From positions 5,667,814 to 5,731,813 of the forward strand of contig NZ_CP118164.1 of NCBI RefSeq assembly GCF_028748185.1: a stretch of DNA of 64,000 nucleotides, in the 5' to 3' direction. The notes under the pieces were generated by a model. The model made no database searches. It was not told the origin of the DNA and worked only from the letters and a program-made list of their open reading frames with translations. The first letter of the stretch is position 1, and each line of letters opens with the position of its first letter. Position numbers and translations under genes: made by a program. Below, piece after piece: positions 18,188 to 27,927 of the stretch. This stretch comes from Bremerella sp. P1. Its GTDB lineage: Bacteria > Planctomycetota > Planctomycetia > Pirellulales > Pirellulaceae.

Positions 18188-20665
18188 CTAGTCCTTGGTG
18201 ATGGTTTCGTGCAGGTTCAACAAGGCGGTCGAAACGTTGAACCACGCTTTGTCGGCATCGTCAGGGTAAAGCTCAAACAGGTTGCGCAGGGTTTCCAATT
18301 CCGTATCGCTAGGTTTACGAGCGGTGCATAGCTGGAAGGCGTACGTCAACTGCTGGTCAAGCGGCTTGTCTTTCGCTTCGGTTTGGACTCGTTTGGCCAG
18401 CGCGGTAGCCGCTTCGACGTACACGGGATCATTCAACAGCGTAAGGGCCTGCAGAGGCGTGTTCGTCCGGGATCGCTGAACGGTACATGCGAGACGAGCC
18501 GTCGCATCAAAATTCAGGAAGCTGGGATAAGGGGACCCTCGTTTCAGGACCACGTAGATCCCGCGACGATGTTGCTCGTTACCGGGGCTGACCTGGTAGT
18601 TGTACTTCTGACCACCCACCTTGGTCCAAATACCATTGGGCTGGTAAGGACGAATCGGAGGTCCAAACTGCTTGAGGCTTAACAGGCCTGAGATCGCCAG
18701 GGCGTTGTCCCGGATCATTTCAGCATCCATCCGCAGGCGAGGACCACGGGCAAGCAGCTTGTTCTGGTCATCGACCTCCAGCAGCTTCTCGGTCATCTTG
18801 GAGGACTGCTGATAAGTGGCGGAAAGGACAATTTCGCGAAGCAGTTGCTTCCGCGACCAACCGTTCTCCATCAGCTCGACCGCCAGCCAGTCCAACAACT
18901 GGGGATGGGTGGGCAGTTCGCCTTTGATGCCAAAGTCTTCTTCGGTTGCGACGATGCCCTGGCCGAAGAGTTCGGCCCACCAGCGATTGACGACCACCCG
19001 GGCAACCAGTGGATTCTCCTGCGACGCTAACCAACGCCCTAGGGTCAGTCGATTGGCAGGACCTTCCGGCATCGGGTGCAATGATTCCGGCGTGCCGGGC
19101 TGAACCAACTCGCCAGGGCTCTGGTAGTTTCCACGTTCGAAGATGTGCGTCGGCCGCATTTCTTCAAGCTCGATCATCACCAGCGTCGTGTCAGGCTCAG
19201 TCGCTTTCAGATCACGCTGGATCTTGGTGAGTTGCTTATCAAGCTTCTGGCTCGAGCTGTCTTGTTCGACGCAGAAATCGAGTAGCGTCTTCTCTTCTTT
19301 GTCGGTCCACTTTTCGGGACCTTTAGCGATCACCTTCTTCACTGGTTCGGGCATTGATTTCATCTGATCGACTTCAATGCTGGTGACCCAAGTCTTCAAA
19401 TCGGCTTCGAGTTCGCCGCGTCGCTCCGTTTGCTGCTTCTTGACTTCTGCCTGTTTCGACTGAAGCTGTTTGCGTCGCTGCGCTCGCTCGGGATCGGCCA
19501 GATCCATCGAGGGACCCTGAAATGCAATCGAGCTTGGCTTCTTTGGATCGGTACGATCCGCCTCGCGCTTGGTGCTGTTGAAGAAGGCCAGCATTCGGTA
19601 GTAATCCTTCATGGGGAAAGGATCGTACTTGTGGTCGTGGCACTGACAGCATTCGAGTGTGGTGCCCAGCCAGACGGCACCGGTCGTGTTCACGCGGTCG
19701 ATGATTTGTTCCGTGCGGGTTTCTTCGGGGAGGGAGCCTGCTTCGACATTGGTGGGGGCGCAGCGATGAAAGCCGGTCGCAATCCGCGTCTTCTCAGTCG
19801 CATCGGGCAGCAGGTCGCCAGCGATCTGCTCGAGCGTAAAACGATCGAAGGGCAGGTCGTCGTTCATCGCTTGAATGACCCAGTCACGATACGCCCAGAT
19901 ATCGCGGAGGTCGTCGCGCTGGAATCCATGCGAGTCGGCATAACGTGCCAGGTCGAGCCAGGGGCGTGCCCAGCGTTCACCAAATTGCGGACGTGCCAGA
20001 AGCTCGTCGACGATTTGACGATAGTGCTCGGGGGATGGATCGGCGACGAAGGCATCTACCTCCGCAGGCGTCGGCGGGAGGCCAATCAAATCAAAGTGAA
20101 CTCGGCGAAGCAGCTTCTCTGGGGTCGCCGCCGGAGATGGTTCCAGTTCCAACGATTCCAGCTTCGCAAGAACGAAGTGATCGATCGGCGACTGTGCCCA
20201 CTGCTTCTCCTTCACCGGCGGAAGTTTTGGTCGATCTGGTTTCACGTACGCCCAGTGCTTGGGTGGAGTGAAGCCTTCGGGCCAAGGTGCCCCGTCGGAA
20301 ATCCAGCGGCGAAGAGAACGGACCTCACCGGGCGAGAGGGGATCCCCCACCGCAGGCATGATCTCGTCATGTCCCTTTGGCAACGTGACGCGACGTAAGA
20401 GTTCGCTATCTTCCGGATGCCCCGGCACAATACTGCCGGAATCGAACAGCGCCGTCCGCTCGTCAACGCGCAATCCGCCCTCTTGCGCATCGGCACCGTG
20501 GCATTCAAAGCAAGCCTTATGCAGAAGCGGATAGATTTCCTTCTCAAAGCGAACCGATGCATCATCCGCTGCGAACGTCAAAGCGTGCAGCAGTCCAAAC
20601 GCGACAATAGCCGCGCAAACCGTCCAGAGTCGAACGAGGATGAAATGATGAGGCAGCTGGGACAT
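18188..20665 (-). CDS. PSD1/DUF1549-DUF1553 planctomycete cytochrome C protein
   Basis: 825 residues with a signal peptide (cleavage near LTFAADD). The N-terminal planctomycete cytochrome C domain holds one haem motif (KACFECHGADAQEGGLRVD, residues about 52-70) and the conserved SELLRRVTLPKGHDEIMP stretch. Then DUF1549 (about 145-350; DHFVLAKLESLEL, DLIGLPPTPAEVDAF, WLDLARYADSHGFQRDD, ECCQCHDHKYDPF) and DUF1553 (about 550-800; PLVARVVVNRWWAELFGQGIV, RRGIYVVLKRGSPYPSFLNFD, RTNTPLQALTLLNDPVYVEAA). The family accompanies DUF1501 partners and is thought to serve periplasmic electron transfer or polymer degradation; no activity is proven. First gene of the pair with the DUF1501 protein. Confidence 0.93.
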   Translation of the reverse strand: MSQLPHHFILVRLWTVCAAIVAFGLLHALTFAADDASVRFEKEIYPLLHKACFECHGADAQEGGLRVDERTALFDSGSIVPGHPEDSELLRRVTLPKGHDEIMPAVGDPLSPGEVRSLRRWISDGAPWPEGFTPPKHWAYVKPDRPKLPPVKEKQWAQSPIDHFVLAKLESLELEPSPAATPEKLLRRVHFDLIGLPPTPAEVDAFVADPSPEHYRQIVDELLARPQFGERWARPWLDLARYADSHGFQRDDLRDIWAYRDWVIQAMNDDLPFDRFTLEQIAGDLLPDATEKTRIATGFHRCAPTNVEAGSLPEETRTEQIIDRVNTTGAVWLGTTLECCQCHDHKYDPFPMKDYYRMLAFFNSTKREADRTDPKKPSSIAFQGPSMDLADPERAQRRKQLQSKQAEVKKQQTERRGELEADLKTWVTSIEVDQMKSMPEPVKKVIAKGPEKWTDKEEKTLLDFCVEQDSSSQKLDKQLTKIQRDLKATEPDTTLVMIELEEMRPTHIFERGNYQSPGELVQPGTPESLHPMPEGPANRLTLGRWLASQENPLVARVVVNRWWAELFGQGIVATEEDFGIKGELPTHPQLLDWLAVELMENGWSRKQLLREIVLSATYQQSSKMTEKLLEVDDQNKLLARGPRLRMDAEMIRDNALAISGLLSLKQFGPPIRPYQPNGIWTKVGGQKYNYQVSPGNEQHRRGIYVVLKRGSPYPSFLNFDATARLACTVQRSRTNTPLQALTLLNDPVYVEAATALAKRVQTEAKDKPLDQQLTYAFQLCTARKPSDTELETLRNLFELYPDDADKAWFNVSTALLNLHETITKD

Positions 20666-20897
20666 ACGGTAGCCACACTCGAATAGGGAAGGAGGGAAGT
20701 CGACAGAAATTGGAGGAGGGGCAGGGAATAATACCGCAATGCCCGAATTGCCATTCTAATGGATTGTCTGAAATTACGCGAGTCTTTTCTGGCCGAAAAA
20801 TCGTGTCTGACCAGCCAAGATGTGGCAGCGAGGTCGCAATCGTTGCAGAATATCGGCAGTTTTCCAGTCAGCCGAGAGCCACTGTTCAGGACGAAAC

Positions 20898-21833
20898 ATG
20901 TCGAGCTACACGATACGATCGATGACGATTGACGATCAGAACGAAGTAACGTCGTTGATTTATCATTCGACGAACGCCTGGTATCAATCGCATGCCCGAC
21001 CACCCATCTTCACCGGCGAGGTATCGGTTGCGAGCGTCTTTTGTGAAGTGTACGAAGCACTCGATCCAGGATGCTGCGTCGTGGCCCAGTGCGACGAGAG
21101 CGGCACGATCGCTGGATCCTGCTTCTACCATCCTCGTCCCACCCATGTGTCGCTGGGAATCATGAACGTTCATCCCGATCATTTCGGTGGAGGCATCGCG
21201 CGGAAGCTGTTGCAGTTCATTATTGATCTGGCCGAGAAGGATGATAGGCCAGTCCGCTTGGTGTCGAGTGCTTTGAACCTCGATTCGTTTTCGCTCTACA
21301 ATCGAGCCGGTTTTGTGCCCCGGGCAACGTTTCAGGACATGTACCTGGAGGTTCCCGAAGATGGAATTCAAAGAGGCGCACCGCCTGAGAAACTAGAATG
21401 TGTTCGCCAGGCCACGATCGATGACCTGGATGCCATCGTCGCACTCGAAGAAGAATTACATCACATCCGGCGCCGCGGTGATTACCGCCACTTCCTGGAA
21501 AACGAGTCCGGTCTGTGGCACATGTCGGTCATCGAGAATCCAAGCGGCGGCATAAATGGCTTTCTGGCTTCGGTGTTTCACCCAGGCTCGAACATGTTAG
21601 GTCCAGGGGCGATGCGCACCCAGGAGGATGCCGCCGCGCTCATCTACAGCGAACTAGAACATCACGCCGGACGAACGCCGGTATGGCTTGTGCCGGTCGA
21701 AGCGAGCCAACTAGTCCAGAAACTGTACAGCTGGGGAGCGAGAAACTGCGAACTTCACTTTTCGCAAGTTCGCGGCAAGTGGACCAAGCCTGACGGCATC
21801 GTCATGCCCACGTTCATGCCCGAGACCAGCTAG
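20898..21833 (+). CDS. GNAT family N-acetyltransferase, probably two-domain
   Basis: 311 residues from the ATG at 20898, which has AGGA 7 nt upstream; a longer frame from 20820 lacks this. The first half is a GNAT domain (about 5-150) with the acetyl-CoA pyrophosphate loop region VHPDHFGGGIARKLLQFI and the terminal SLYNRAGFVPRATF motif. The second half (about 165-305; ATIDDLDAIVALEEELHHIRR) looks like a degenerate second GNAT unit. Substrate unknown. It is divergent from the PSD1 gene and converges with the following sulfatase. Confidence 0.85.
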   Translation: MSSYTIRSMTIDDQNEVTSLIYHSTNAWYQSHARPPIFTGEVSVASVFCEVYEALDPGCCVVAQCDESGTIAGSCFYHPRPTHVSLGIMNVHPDHFGGGIARKLLQFIIDLAEKDDRPVRLVSSALNLDSFSLYNRAGFVPRATFQDMYLEVPEDGIQRGAPPEKLECVRQATIDDLDAIVALEEELHHIRRRGDYRHFLENESGLWHMSVIENPSGGINGFLASVFHPGSNMLGPGAMRTQEDAAALIYSELEHHAGRTPVWLVPVEASQLVQKLYSWGARNCELHFSQVRGKWTKPDGIVMPTFMPETS

Positions 21834-21845
21834 GTCGTGGCGTCG

Positions 21846-23276
21846 TTACTTAAGGCCCAGTTCTTTTTCCCACCATTGGAGATACTCTTCCGGATTGACA
21901 TCCCGCGACATGCCGCGGCGATCGTACGCCTTGCCAGACCATCGTAGGCTGGCCTTCAGCGTTTCCTGAAGACTGGGTTCCGGCTGATACCCTTGGTCGT
22001 TTGTATCAGCAATCCATTGGTCAAGATCATTGCGAAGGCTATTCAAGACCTTGGCGTACTTCGGGTCACCAGCCACGTTATTGGTTTCGTCCGGGTCCGC
22101 ATTCAGGTCATACAGTTCTTCGGCCGGGCGAGTATCGGTCCAGAAAGCTGCTGGTGGTCCTTCGAGCTTGCCTCGTTGCTTAAGCACGCGCGCGACCGTC
22201 ATCCCTGGATACTGAAGGTCTTTGTAACTGCTCGTCTGGGTGTAGGGACGCTCGGGGAAGTCGTTGCGAATGTACTTGAATGAATCGGTTCGCACACAGC
22301 GAATCCGATCCACGGCATCGCCGCACCGATCCCGCGCTGCGAAGATCATTTCTCGTCCTGGGAAGTCACTGTCCAGGAAATTCTGCCCGTCCATCCACTT
22401 CGGCACGGGGAGACCGGCCGCGGCAACGGTCGCCGCGCTAACATCGATCAGACTGACCATCTCCTTCTTGACGACGCCCGCCTGCAAATGTCCTGGCCAG
22501 CGTACTAGAAGGGGCACGCGTAGACCGCCGTCATAAAGCCACTGCTTGTCACGATAGTGTGGCCGCCCGTGATCGCCAAAGAAGAAGATCACCGTGTTAT
22601 CGAGTTCCCCTTCTTGCTCGAGCCGTTTGAGAACGGATCCGACATGCTGATCGAGCGTTTCGATGCTGGCAAGGTAGTTCGCCCAATCCGCGCGGATGAC
22701 CGGATGTTCGGGATAATACGGAGGGATCTCAACATCCGCAGCGCGGGTGATGTCCTTCGCCTGAACAAAGCCTCGGTGAGGTTCGTGGATCTGAATCTGG
22801 GCGAAGAAGGGCTGTCCTTTTGCGCGCTTCGACCAGTCGATGCCGTCGAACAGTTTGCCTTCGGTGGTGAAGTTATAGTCGGTTTTGCCGGCGCGGGTCA
22901 TCGTGTTGTTGCTGTTGCTCAGATAGTACCCGGCATCTTTCAGCAGCGTAAGAATCGGAACGATCGGCTCAGGCAGCGATCGTTTGACTTCCGTCCGGTG
23001 GTGATGTGTCCCAGTGGCCGTTTGATAGACGCCTGTGATGAATGCAGAACGCGAAGACGAGCAGACCGGCGCAGTAGAAAAAGCCGCCGTATAACGCTGC
23101 CCTTCGCTCGCCAGGCGATCGATGTTTGGCGTGCTCACGCCCTGGTAACCGTAACAGCCCAACTCGGGACTGAGGTCATCGGCGATAATACAGACGATAT
23201 TGGGGCGATCGGCTGCCCAGGCGGCCGTGCTCAGCGAGGAGACAGCAATCAGTACCAGCGTGCGGAGGATGTGCAT
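21846..23276 (-). CDS. Exported sulfatase (formylglycine-dependent)
   Basis: 476 residues with a signal peptide (cleavage near AAWAADRPN). Sulfatase signature: NIVCIIADDLSPELGCYG gives the metal-binding Asp pair; the modification motif is CSSSRSAFITG with Cys at 72, where the usual C-x-P/A-S-R has Ser at position 3; FFFGDHGRP supplies the second metal Asp/His pair. Resembles the heparan N-sulfatase-like clade of planctomycete sulfatases. It presumably removes sulfate from algal or animal polysaccharides in the periplasm. It lies 87 nt downstream of putA on the same strand. Confidence 0.9.
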   Translation of the reverse strand: MHILRTLVLIAVSSLSTAAWAADRPNIVCIIADDLSPELGCYGYQGVSTPNIDRLASEGQRYTAAFSTAPVCSSSRSAFITGVYQTATGTHHHRTEVKRSLPEPIVPILTLLKDAGYYLSNSNNTMTRAGKTDYNFTTEGKLFDGIDWSKRAKGQPFFAQIQIHEPHRGFVQAKDITRAADVEIPPYYPEHPVIRADWANYLASIETLDQHVGSVLKRLEQEGELDNTVIFFFGDHGRPHYRDKQWLYDGGLRVPLLVRWPGHLQAGVVKKEMVSLIDVSAATVAAAGLPVPKWMDGQNFLDSDFPGREMIFAARDRCGDAVDRIRCVRTDSFKYIRNDFPERPYTQTSSYKDLQYPGMTVARVLKQRGKLEGPPAAFWTDTRPAEELYDLNADPDETNNVAGDPKYAKVLNSLRNDLDQWIADTNDQGYQPEPSLQETLKASLRWSGKAYDRRGMSRDVNPEEYLQWWEKELGLK

Positions 23277-23363
23277 AAGAACGTGTGTCGATAGGGAAGG
23301 TCAGGTGGGAATTCCAGATCTTCTATCATACCATCGGCTCGGCAGGCGTTCTATCAAGCAGGC

Positions 23364-26300
23364 TTATTGCGGGTGGTGTTCTCGCGAGGTCGTATTTCCG
23401 TGCCGATGGACGATTTCCGTCACCGATTGCTCACGCAGGTAGCCCAGCCATTCCAGCCGACCGTTGGCGAAGCATTGGGCAGGAAGGACGCGATAGCCGC
23501 GACGCTTCAACCGATCGATGTGGACAAGTGCCAACGTTCCGAAAACTCGAAGGCTGCCAGGTTCCGTGTCAGACAATCGCTGAACGAACTCTTCCTGCGT
23601 CTCCTCGCGGGCAAACTGCTTCATTTCTGAAGGCAGCAAGTTGAACCAATCGCCTTGCGTGTCGACGCTCAATTCCCAGGGAATACCGGCCATGTGGCAC
23701 AGCACAAAACTCTTCGCCAGGTCGACCGTCGATACCTCCTCACCGGCGACTCGCACCACATGCGACGGTAGTGGGCGGTAGCGGAAGTCATTGTTTTCGC
23801 CATGCAATGCCGATGGATCGTGTTCCTGCGAGAAGTAGTGGTCCCACCAATAGGCGTAGCTGGTCGCGGCAGCATTGAGTTCCTGTCGATCTTCGTCCGA
23901 GGCAAGGCCTTCACCAACCTTCGCAACTAGGGCGTTCACTTCGGTTGAAAGCGGCTGTGCCGTCTGGGGCAGGGCGGTTTCGGTCCAGTCTCGGAAAGCG
24001 GCCACGTAGTTCGGGCCGCCAGCTTTCGCGCCAGGGCCGACGGCGGAATGCTTCCAACCGCCGAATGGTTGCCGCTGAACGATGGCGCCGGTCGTTGTTC
24101 GATTGATGTAGGCATTGCCCACTTCGACCGACTCGCGCCAGGTTTCGATTTCATCGACATCCAGCGAGTACAAACCGCCAGTCAGGCCGAACTCATTATT
24201 ATTCTGAATACGGATCGCTTCCTCGAAGCTGTCCACGCAAATGATCCCTAGCACCGGGCCGAAGCATTCGGTGCGGTGATACCAGCTGCCAGGTTTCACA
24301 CCCAGGCGAATTCCAGGGCTCCACAGGCACGGATTATTATCGAGCATCTTGGGCTCCAACAGCCAAGACTCGCCAGCGTCGAGCTGCGTCAGGCCGCGTG
24401 CCAGTTCGGCATGCGGAGGTCGGATGATTGGAGTAACGTCCGCTGACAGGTCCCAAGCCGGCGCGACATGCAAGCTTGCTGCCGCGTCACGCAGCTGGTT
24501 GCGGAACTGATCGCTTTGGTAGACGTCACGCAGCACAATCGCCAGGCTGGCCGCCGAGCACTTCTGGCCTGCGTGGCCAAAGGCACTTCGCACCAGGTCT
24601 TTGATCGCCAGGTCGAGGTCGGCCGCCGACGAGATGATCATGCTGTTCTTGCCGCTGGTCTCGGCATACAGACGCATCTCGGGACGCCACGATTGAAAGA
24701 GCTGCGCGGTCGAGTAGGCACCGGTCAGCACGACGATCGAAGTACGTGGATCACTCAACAGCGCCTTGCCGTCGTCGCCGTCGATCAGTGGCAGGAACTG
24801 AAGGACGTCGCGGGGGACGCCTGCTTCCCACAGCTGACAGGCCAGGTGCCAGGCCGTAAGTACGGTCTCCGGGGCTGGCTTCAGGATGACGCTGTTACCT
24901 GCCATCAGCGCGGCGAGACATCCGCCAGCGGGAATCGCATACGGGAAGTTCCAGGGCGGCGTGACCACAACAACCCCAGCGGGCGACGAGGTCGTACCGT
25001 CGTCCCAACCTTCGGTGTCGAGCGAGCGGCTGTAGTACTCGGCGAAGTCGATCGCTTCGCTGATCTCGGCATCGCTTTCGAGCACGGCCTTACCAGCGTC
25101 CCCCATCATGACGCCAATCGTTTCGGTACGCTGTTGGGCGGCTACGGACGCGAATTGCCGCAGGATCTGGGCACGATGCTCGACGCCGTGCTGCTCCCAC
25201 TTCGGCTGAGCGATGGTCGCCGTATCGAGCGCCCGTTCCACGTGCGAAGCATCCCCATTGGCGTAGCGGTACAGAACCTTGCCGGGACGCGATGGGTCGA
25301 GGCCATCGGAAAGCGTTTCGGTCGTCTCCTCGTTACCGCCGACCTGCAAAGGAATGGTGCCGAACGACTTGTCCTTCCACACATCGACCAGCTCATCGAT
25401 CCACTGGCGATTTGCTGGGATGGCGAAGTCGGTGTTGGCAGCGTTCTCGAATGGCTGGTCTGCCGCGGTTGGCGTGAAGTGTTCGGTACCGCGGTCTTGC
25501 TGGCGATTGGGGGTGGTTGCCAGATCGTCGGATTGAGCCAACTGGCAGGCAGCGAGGAATCGCTGACTTTGCTCGTGCCAGGCCGGCGAATCGAATTCCA
25601 TGGCAAAGAGCGACCCCAGAAAGCTTCCTGGCTGGGTGTTTTCATCAAAGCGGCGAACCAGATAGGCGACTGCCGAGTCGAAGTCCGCGTCGTAGCAAAT
25701 GGGGGAGTAGACGAGCAAGTCGCCTGTGCGGTCACGCATCTCGTGGGCCTGGGCGTTGGCCATCCCTTCCAGCATCTCGAAGTCGACACGATGGGCGACC
25801 TCGCGGTGTTGAGCCAAGCGAAGCGCGAACGCAATATCAAACAGGTTGTGGCTGGCCAGCCCGATGCGTACCGCCTTGGCGTTCTCAGGCCGAAAGGCGA
25901 ACTCGACCATTCGCTTGTAGTTTGCGTCGGTTTCGTGCTTGGTGTGATAGGGAGCTTGCGGCCACCCATTGAGCGAGGCTTCGACCTGCTCCATGGCCAG
26001 GTTCGCTCCTTTGACCAGGCGGATCTTGATGTCGGCTCCACCACGTGCGACGCGCTGTTTCGCCCACTGCGTGAGCGATTGCTGCACTGCATGTGAATCT
26101 GGCAGGTACGCTTGCAGCACGATCCCGGCTGAAAGATCCTGGAATTCCGGCTCGTCGAGTACCGAGCGGAAGACGTCGACCGTCAGGTAAAGGTCGCGAT
26201 ATTCTTCCATGTCGAGATTGACGAACTTGTGTTTCCCCTCGCCGGCGGACATGGCCGCGCGGTAAAGAATCCGTAGCCGCTCTTTCAACTCGGCCAGTGT

Positions 26301-26921
26301 TTCCTGGTAGCCGGTCAAGCTGATGTGGGCCGCCACCGAAGATAGTTTCACCGAGACGTATTGGATCGCCGGATCCTGAATGCGCTCCAGGTAGAGCTGA
26401 AGTCGGCGCTGGGCTTCTTTCTCACCGAGAACCGCTTCGCCAAGCTGGTTCAAGTTAATGCGAATTCCATCTTGCTCACGCTTTTCGAGGTAGCGCGCGA
26501 AGGGCTGCGGCTCGGCCGAAATGATCACGTGGGACGAGTCGGCCTGAATGCGTTTACGAATCAACGGCATCACCAGACTGGGTGCGACCTGGGCAGCCCA
26601 AACGCCTAGTTGCAGTAAGCAGCGATCCAGTGGGCTGAAGTATTTCGGCAGGCCATACTGCTGCACGAGCGATCGTAAATGATGTGCCGAACGCCGCGGG
26701 TTTTTGATGCGTAGCACCTGGTCGGCCATGGCGACGGTGAGCTCTTTGCCGTCATGATCGTTGATCAATCCGGCGACCTTGGCCAGGTTCGCGCGGTCTT
26801 CGGCCGTTTCGCGGGCCTTCGATGCCTGAAGAATCTCGGCCGCGAGTGGAATCGCCTCCTGAGCGACGACATCAAACACCGAATGATCCATTTTTCGCTG
26901 CGAATGCGTGACGATAGACAC
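23364..26921 (-). CDS. putA: Bifunctional proline dehydrogenase / L-glutamate gamma-semialdehyde dehydrogenase
   Basis: 1185 residues. Converts proline to P5C and then to glutamate. The proline dehydrogenase barrel occupies about 60-470 (DGIRINLNQLGEAVLG, VSVKLSSVAAHIS, IKIRLVKGANLAMEQVEAS); the aldehyde dehydrogenase spans about 535-1000 (VVVTPPWNFPYAIPAGGCLA, LYAETSGKNSMIIS, catalytic Cys788 in AGQKCSAAS, FGGWKHSAVGPGAK). A C-terminal extension of about 170 residues follows. There is no N-terminal ribbon-helix-helix, so it is a non-repressor PutA and control must come from elsewhere, plausibly the PAS-AraC regulator just upstream. The GTG at 26921 is chosen because AAGG lies 8 nt before it; an ATG at 26891 has no such site. 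Confidence 0.93.
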   Translation of the reverse strand: MSIVTHSQRKMDHSVFDVVAQEAIPLAAEILQASKARETAEDRANLAKVAGLINDHDGKELTVAMADQVLRIKNPRRSAHHLRSLVQQYGLPKYFSPLDRCLLQLGVWAAQVAPSLVMPLIRKRIQADSSHVIISAEPQPFARYLEKREQDGIRINLNQLGEAVLGEKEAQRRLQLYLERIQDPAIQYVSVKLSSVAAHISLTGYQETLAELKERLRILYRAAMSAGEGKHKFVNLDMEEYRDLYLTVDVFRSVLDEPEFQDLSAGIVLQAYLPDSHAVQQSLTQWAKQRVARGGADIKIRLVKGANLAMEQVEASLNGWPQAPYHTKHETDANYKRMVEFAFRPENAKAVRIGLASHNLFDIAFALRLAQHREVAHRVDFEMLEGMANAQAHEMRDRTGDLLVYSPICYDADFDSAVAYLVRRFDENTQPGSFLGSLFAMEFDSPAWHEQSQRFLAACQLAQSDDLATTPNRQQDRGTEHFTPTAADQPFENAANTDFAIPANRQWIDELVDVWKDKSFGTIPLQVGGNEETTETLSDGLDPSRPGKVLYRYANGDASHVERALDTATIAQPKWEQHGVEHRAQILRQFASVAAQQRTETIGVMMGDAGKAVLESDAEISEAIDFAEYYSRSLDTEGWDDGTTSSPAGVVVVTPPWNFPYAIPAGGCLAALMAGNSVILKPAPETVLTAWHLACQLWEAGVPRDVLQFLPLIDGDDGKALLSDPRTSIVVLTGAYSTAQLFQSWRPEMRLYAETSGKNSMIISSAADLDLAIKDLVRSAFGHAGQKCSAASLAIVLRDVYQSDQFRNQLRDAAASLHVAPAWDLSADVTPIIRPPHAELARGLTQLDAGESWLLEPKMLDNNPCLWSPGIRLGVKPGSWYHRTECFGPVLGIICVDSFEEAIRIQNNNEFGLTGGLYSLDVDEIETWRESVEVGNAYINRTTTGAIVQRQPFGGWKHSAVGPGAKAGGPNYVAAFRDWTETALPQTAQPLSTEVNALVAKVGEGLASDEDRQELNAAATSYAYWWDHYFSQEHDPSALHGENNDFRYRPLPSHVVRVAGEEVSTVDLAKSFVLCHMAGIPWELSVDTQGDWFNLLPSEMKQFAREETQEEFVQRLSDTEPGSLRVFGTLALVHIDRLKRRGYRVLPAQCFANGRLEWLGYLREQSVTEIVHRHGNTTSREHHPQ

Positions 26922-26948
26922 GAGAATACCTTCGAGAGTAAGCCTACA

Positions 26949-26966
26949 AATTCAGTTGTCTGAATT
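26949..26966. promoter_or_regulatory. Palindrome upstream of putA, candidate operator
   Basis: Arms AATTCAG (26949-26955) and CTGAATT (26960-26966) around TTGT, about 28 nt upstream of the putA GTG. It shares the hexamer TTGTCT with the palindrome in front of the second PAS-AraC regulator. Placed as a repressor or activator site for putA would be; no experimental support. Confidence 0.4.
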
Positions 26967-27060
26967 CTAGGAATCACTGCCCGATGCGGTATTGAGCATT
27001 TCCAGCGCCACGCGCGACCGTTTCCGCATAAATCTGGTGGGAGAAAAATTACTGATTTTC

Positions 27061-27780
27061 CTAACCCGGCTTCTGGTGCGACTTTCGGTAGGCTAGTGGG
27101 GTTTGATTCGCTGCGGCGCCAAAGTGTCGGGTGAAGGCGCTTTGGTCGCTAAAACCGCACTCGAGAGCGATCTCGGACAAGGACTTTTCGCTTGAGACGA
27201 GCAGTTGCTGCGCCAAGTCCAGGCGGTATTTCATCACGAACTTCTTCGTCGAAAGACGGAACACGCGTCGCATTCGTCGATCGAGCTGCGTTACGGAAAG
27301 ACTGACTTGCTCGGCCAGCTCTTCGGTCTTCAGCGGCTGGGCAATGTGCTGCCGAATATAGTCGACAACAACCTTGAGGTCGGCCAGTTCCAGATCGCTG
27401 TCGCTGGGTTGTTTCAGGTCCTGCGAAACGCCGACCAGGCCGATCGTTTCTCCGCTGCTGCTAAGAAGGGGGAACTTATTCGATAAGTACCATCCCCGCG
27501 AACCATCTGCCTGCGAGATCAGCTCTAACTGATCTTTCAGAGGTTGACCGGTGCGGATCACTTCACGGTCCTGGTCGTCGTATACCTTGGCCAGTTCCGC
27601 GGGAAAGTATTGAGCTGCCTGCTTGCCAATGAGCTCAGCAGGATCGGCCACACCGATCCGTTCGGCGAAGGCATGGTTGACGAACGTGTACCGTCCTGCG
27701 AGATCCTTCACGCAGTACACCACGTCGCCCAGGCAGTCGAAAATCTGCTCGAGTAGTCCCTCTTGAAACTCGTATCTCAT
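27061..27780 (-). CDS. PAS domain-containing AraC-family transcriptional regulator
   Basis: 239 residues. The N-terminal PAS domain (about 8-125; DVVYCVKDLAGRYTFVNHAF, DDQDREVIRTGQPL, LVGVSQDL) senses an unknown small molecule. The C-terminal AraC pair of helix-turn-helices spans about 135-235 (LDRRMRRVFRLSTKKFVMKYRL split by LAQQLL, then SEIALECGFSDQSAFTRHF). AAAGAAG lies upstream of the ATG. It is located between the putA gene and the mutarotase/symporter gene, and is clearly paralogous to the regulator at 34822-35559 (shared GLVGVSQDL, QLDRRMRRVF, SDQSAFTR). Likely local regulator of proline or imino-acid use. Confidence 0.9.
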   Translation of the reverse strand: MRYEFQEGLLEQIFDCLGDVVYCVKDLAGRYTFVNHAFAERIGVADPAELIGKQAAQYFPAELAKVYDDQDREVIRTGQPLKDQLELISQADGSRGWYLSNKFPLLSSSGETIGLVGVSQDLKQPSDSDLELADLKVVVDYIRQHIAQPLKTEELAEQVSLSVTQLDRRMRRVFRLSTKKFVMKYRLDLAQQLLVSSEKSLSEIALECGFSDQSAFTRHFGAAANQTPLAYRKSHQKPG

Positions 27781-27849
27781 GCAACTTCTTTCTTGGCGAG
27801 TTCTTTCGCCCTATCCGGTAGAACACCTTCCCTTCTATGTATTCATATC

Positions 27850-27872
27850 GGTAGCGAGAGAAATTCGCTACC
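27850..27872. promoter_or_regulatory. Inverted repeat upstream of the PAS-AraC gene
   Basis: Arms GGTAGCGA (27850-27857) and TCGCTACC (27865-27872) with a 7-nt spacer, 70 nt upstream of the regulator start and 56 nt past the stop of the symporter fusion. No T-run follows on the minus strand, so an operator is as likely as a terminator. Confidence 0.35.
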
Positions 27873-27927
27873 CGGGTAGATCGCTTCCATCGAGTGCGAT
27901 CGCATTCACTCAAGCTGCGAACGAGAA

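Noticed and set aside
24468-26096. Long plus-strand reading frame (542 codons) opposite putA
   Set aside because: Lies wholly inside putA, whose protein is full length with intact catalytic motifs; the antisense translation shows no domain.
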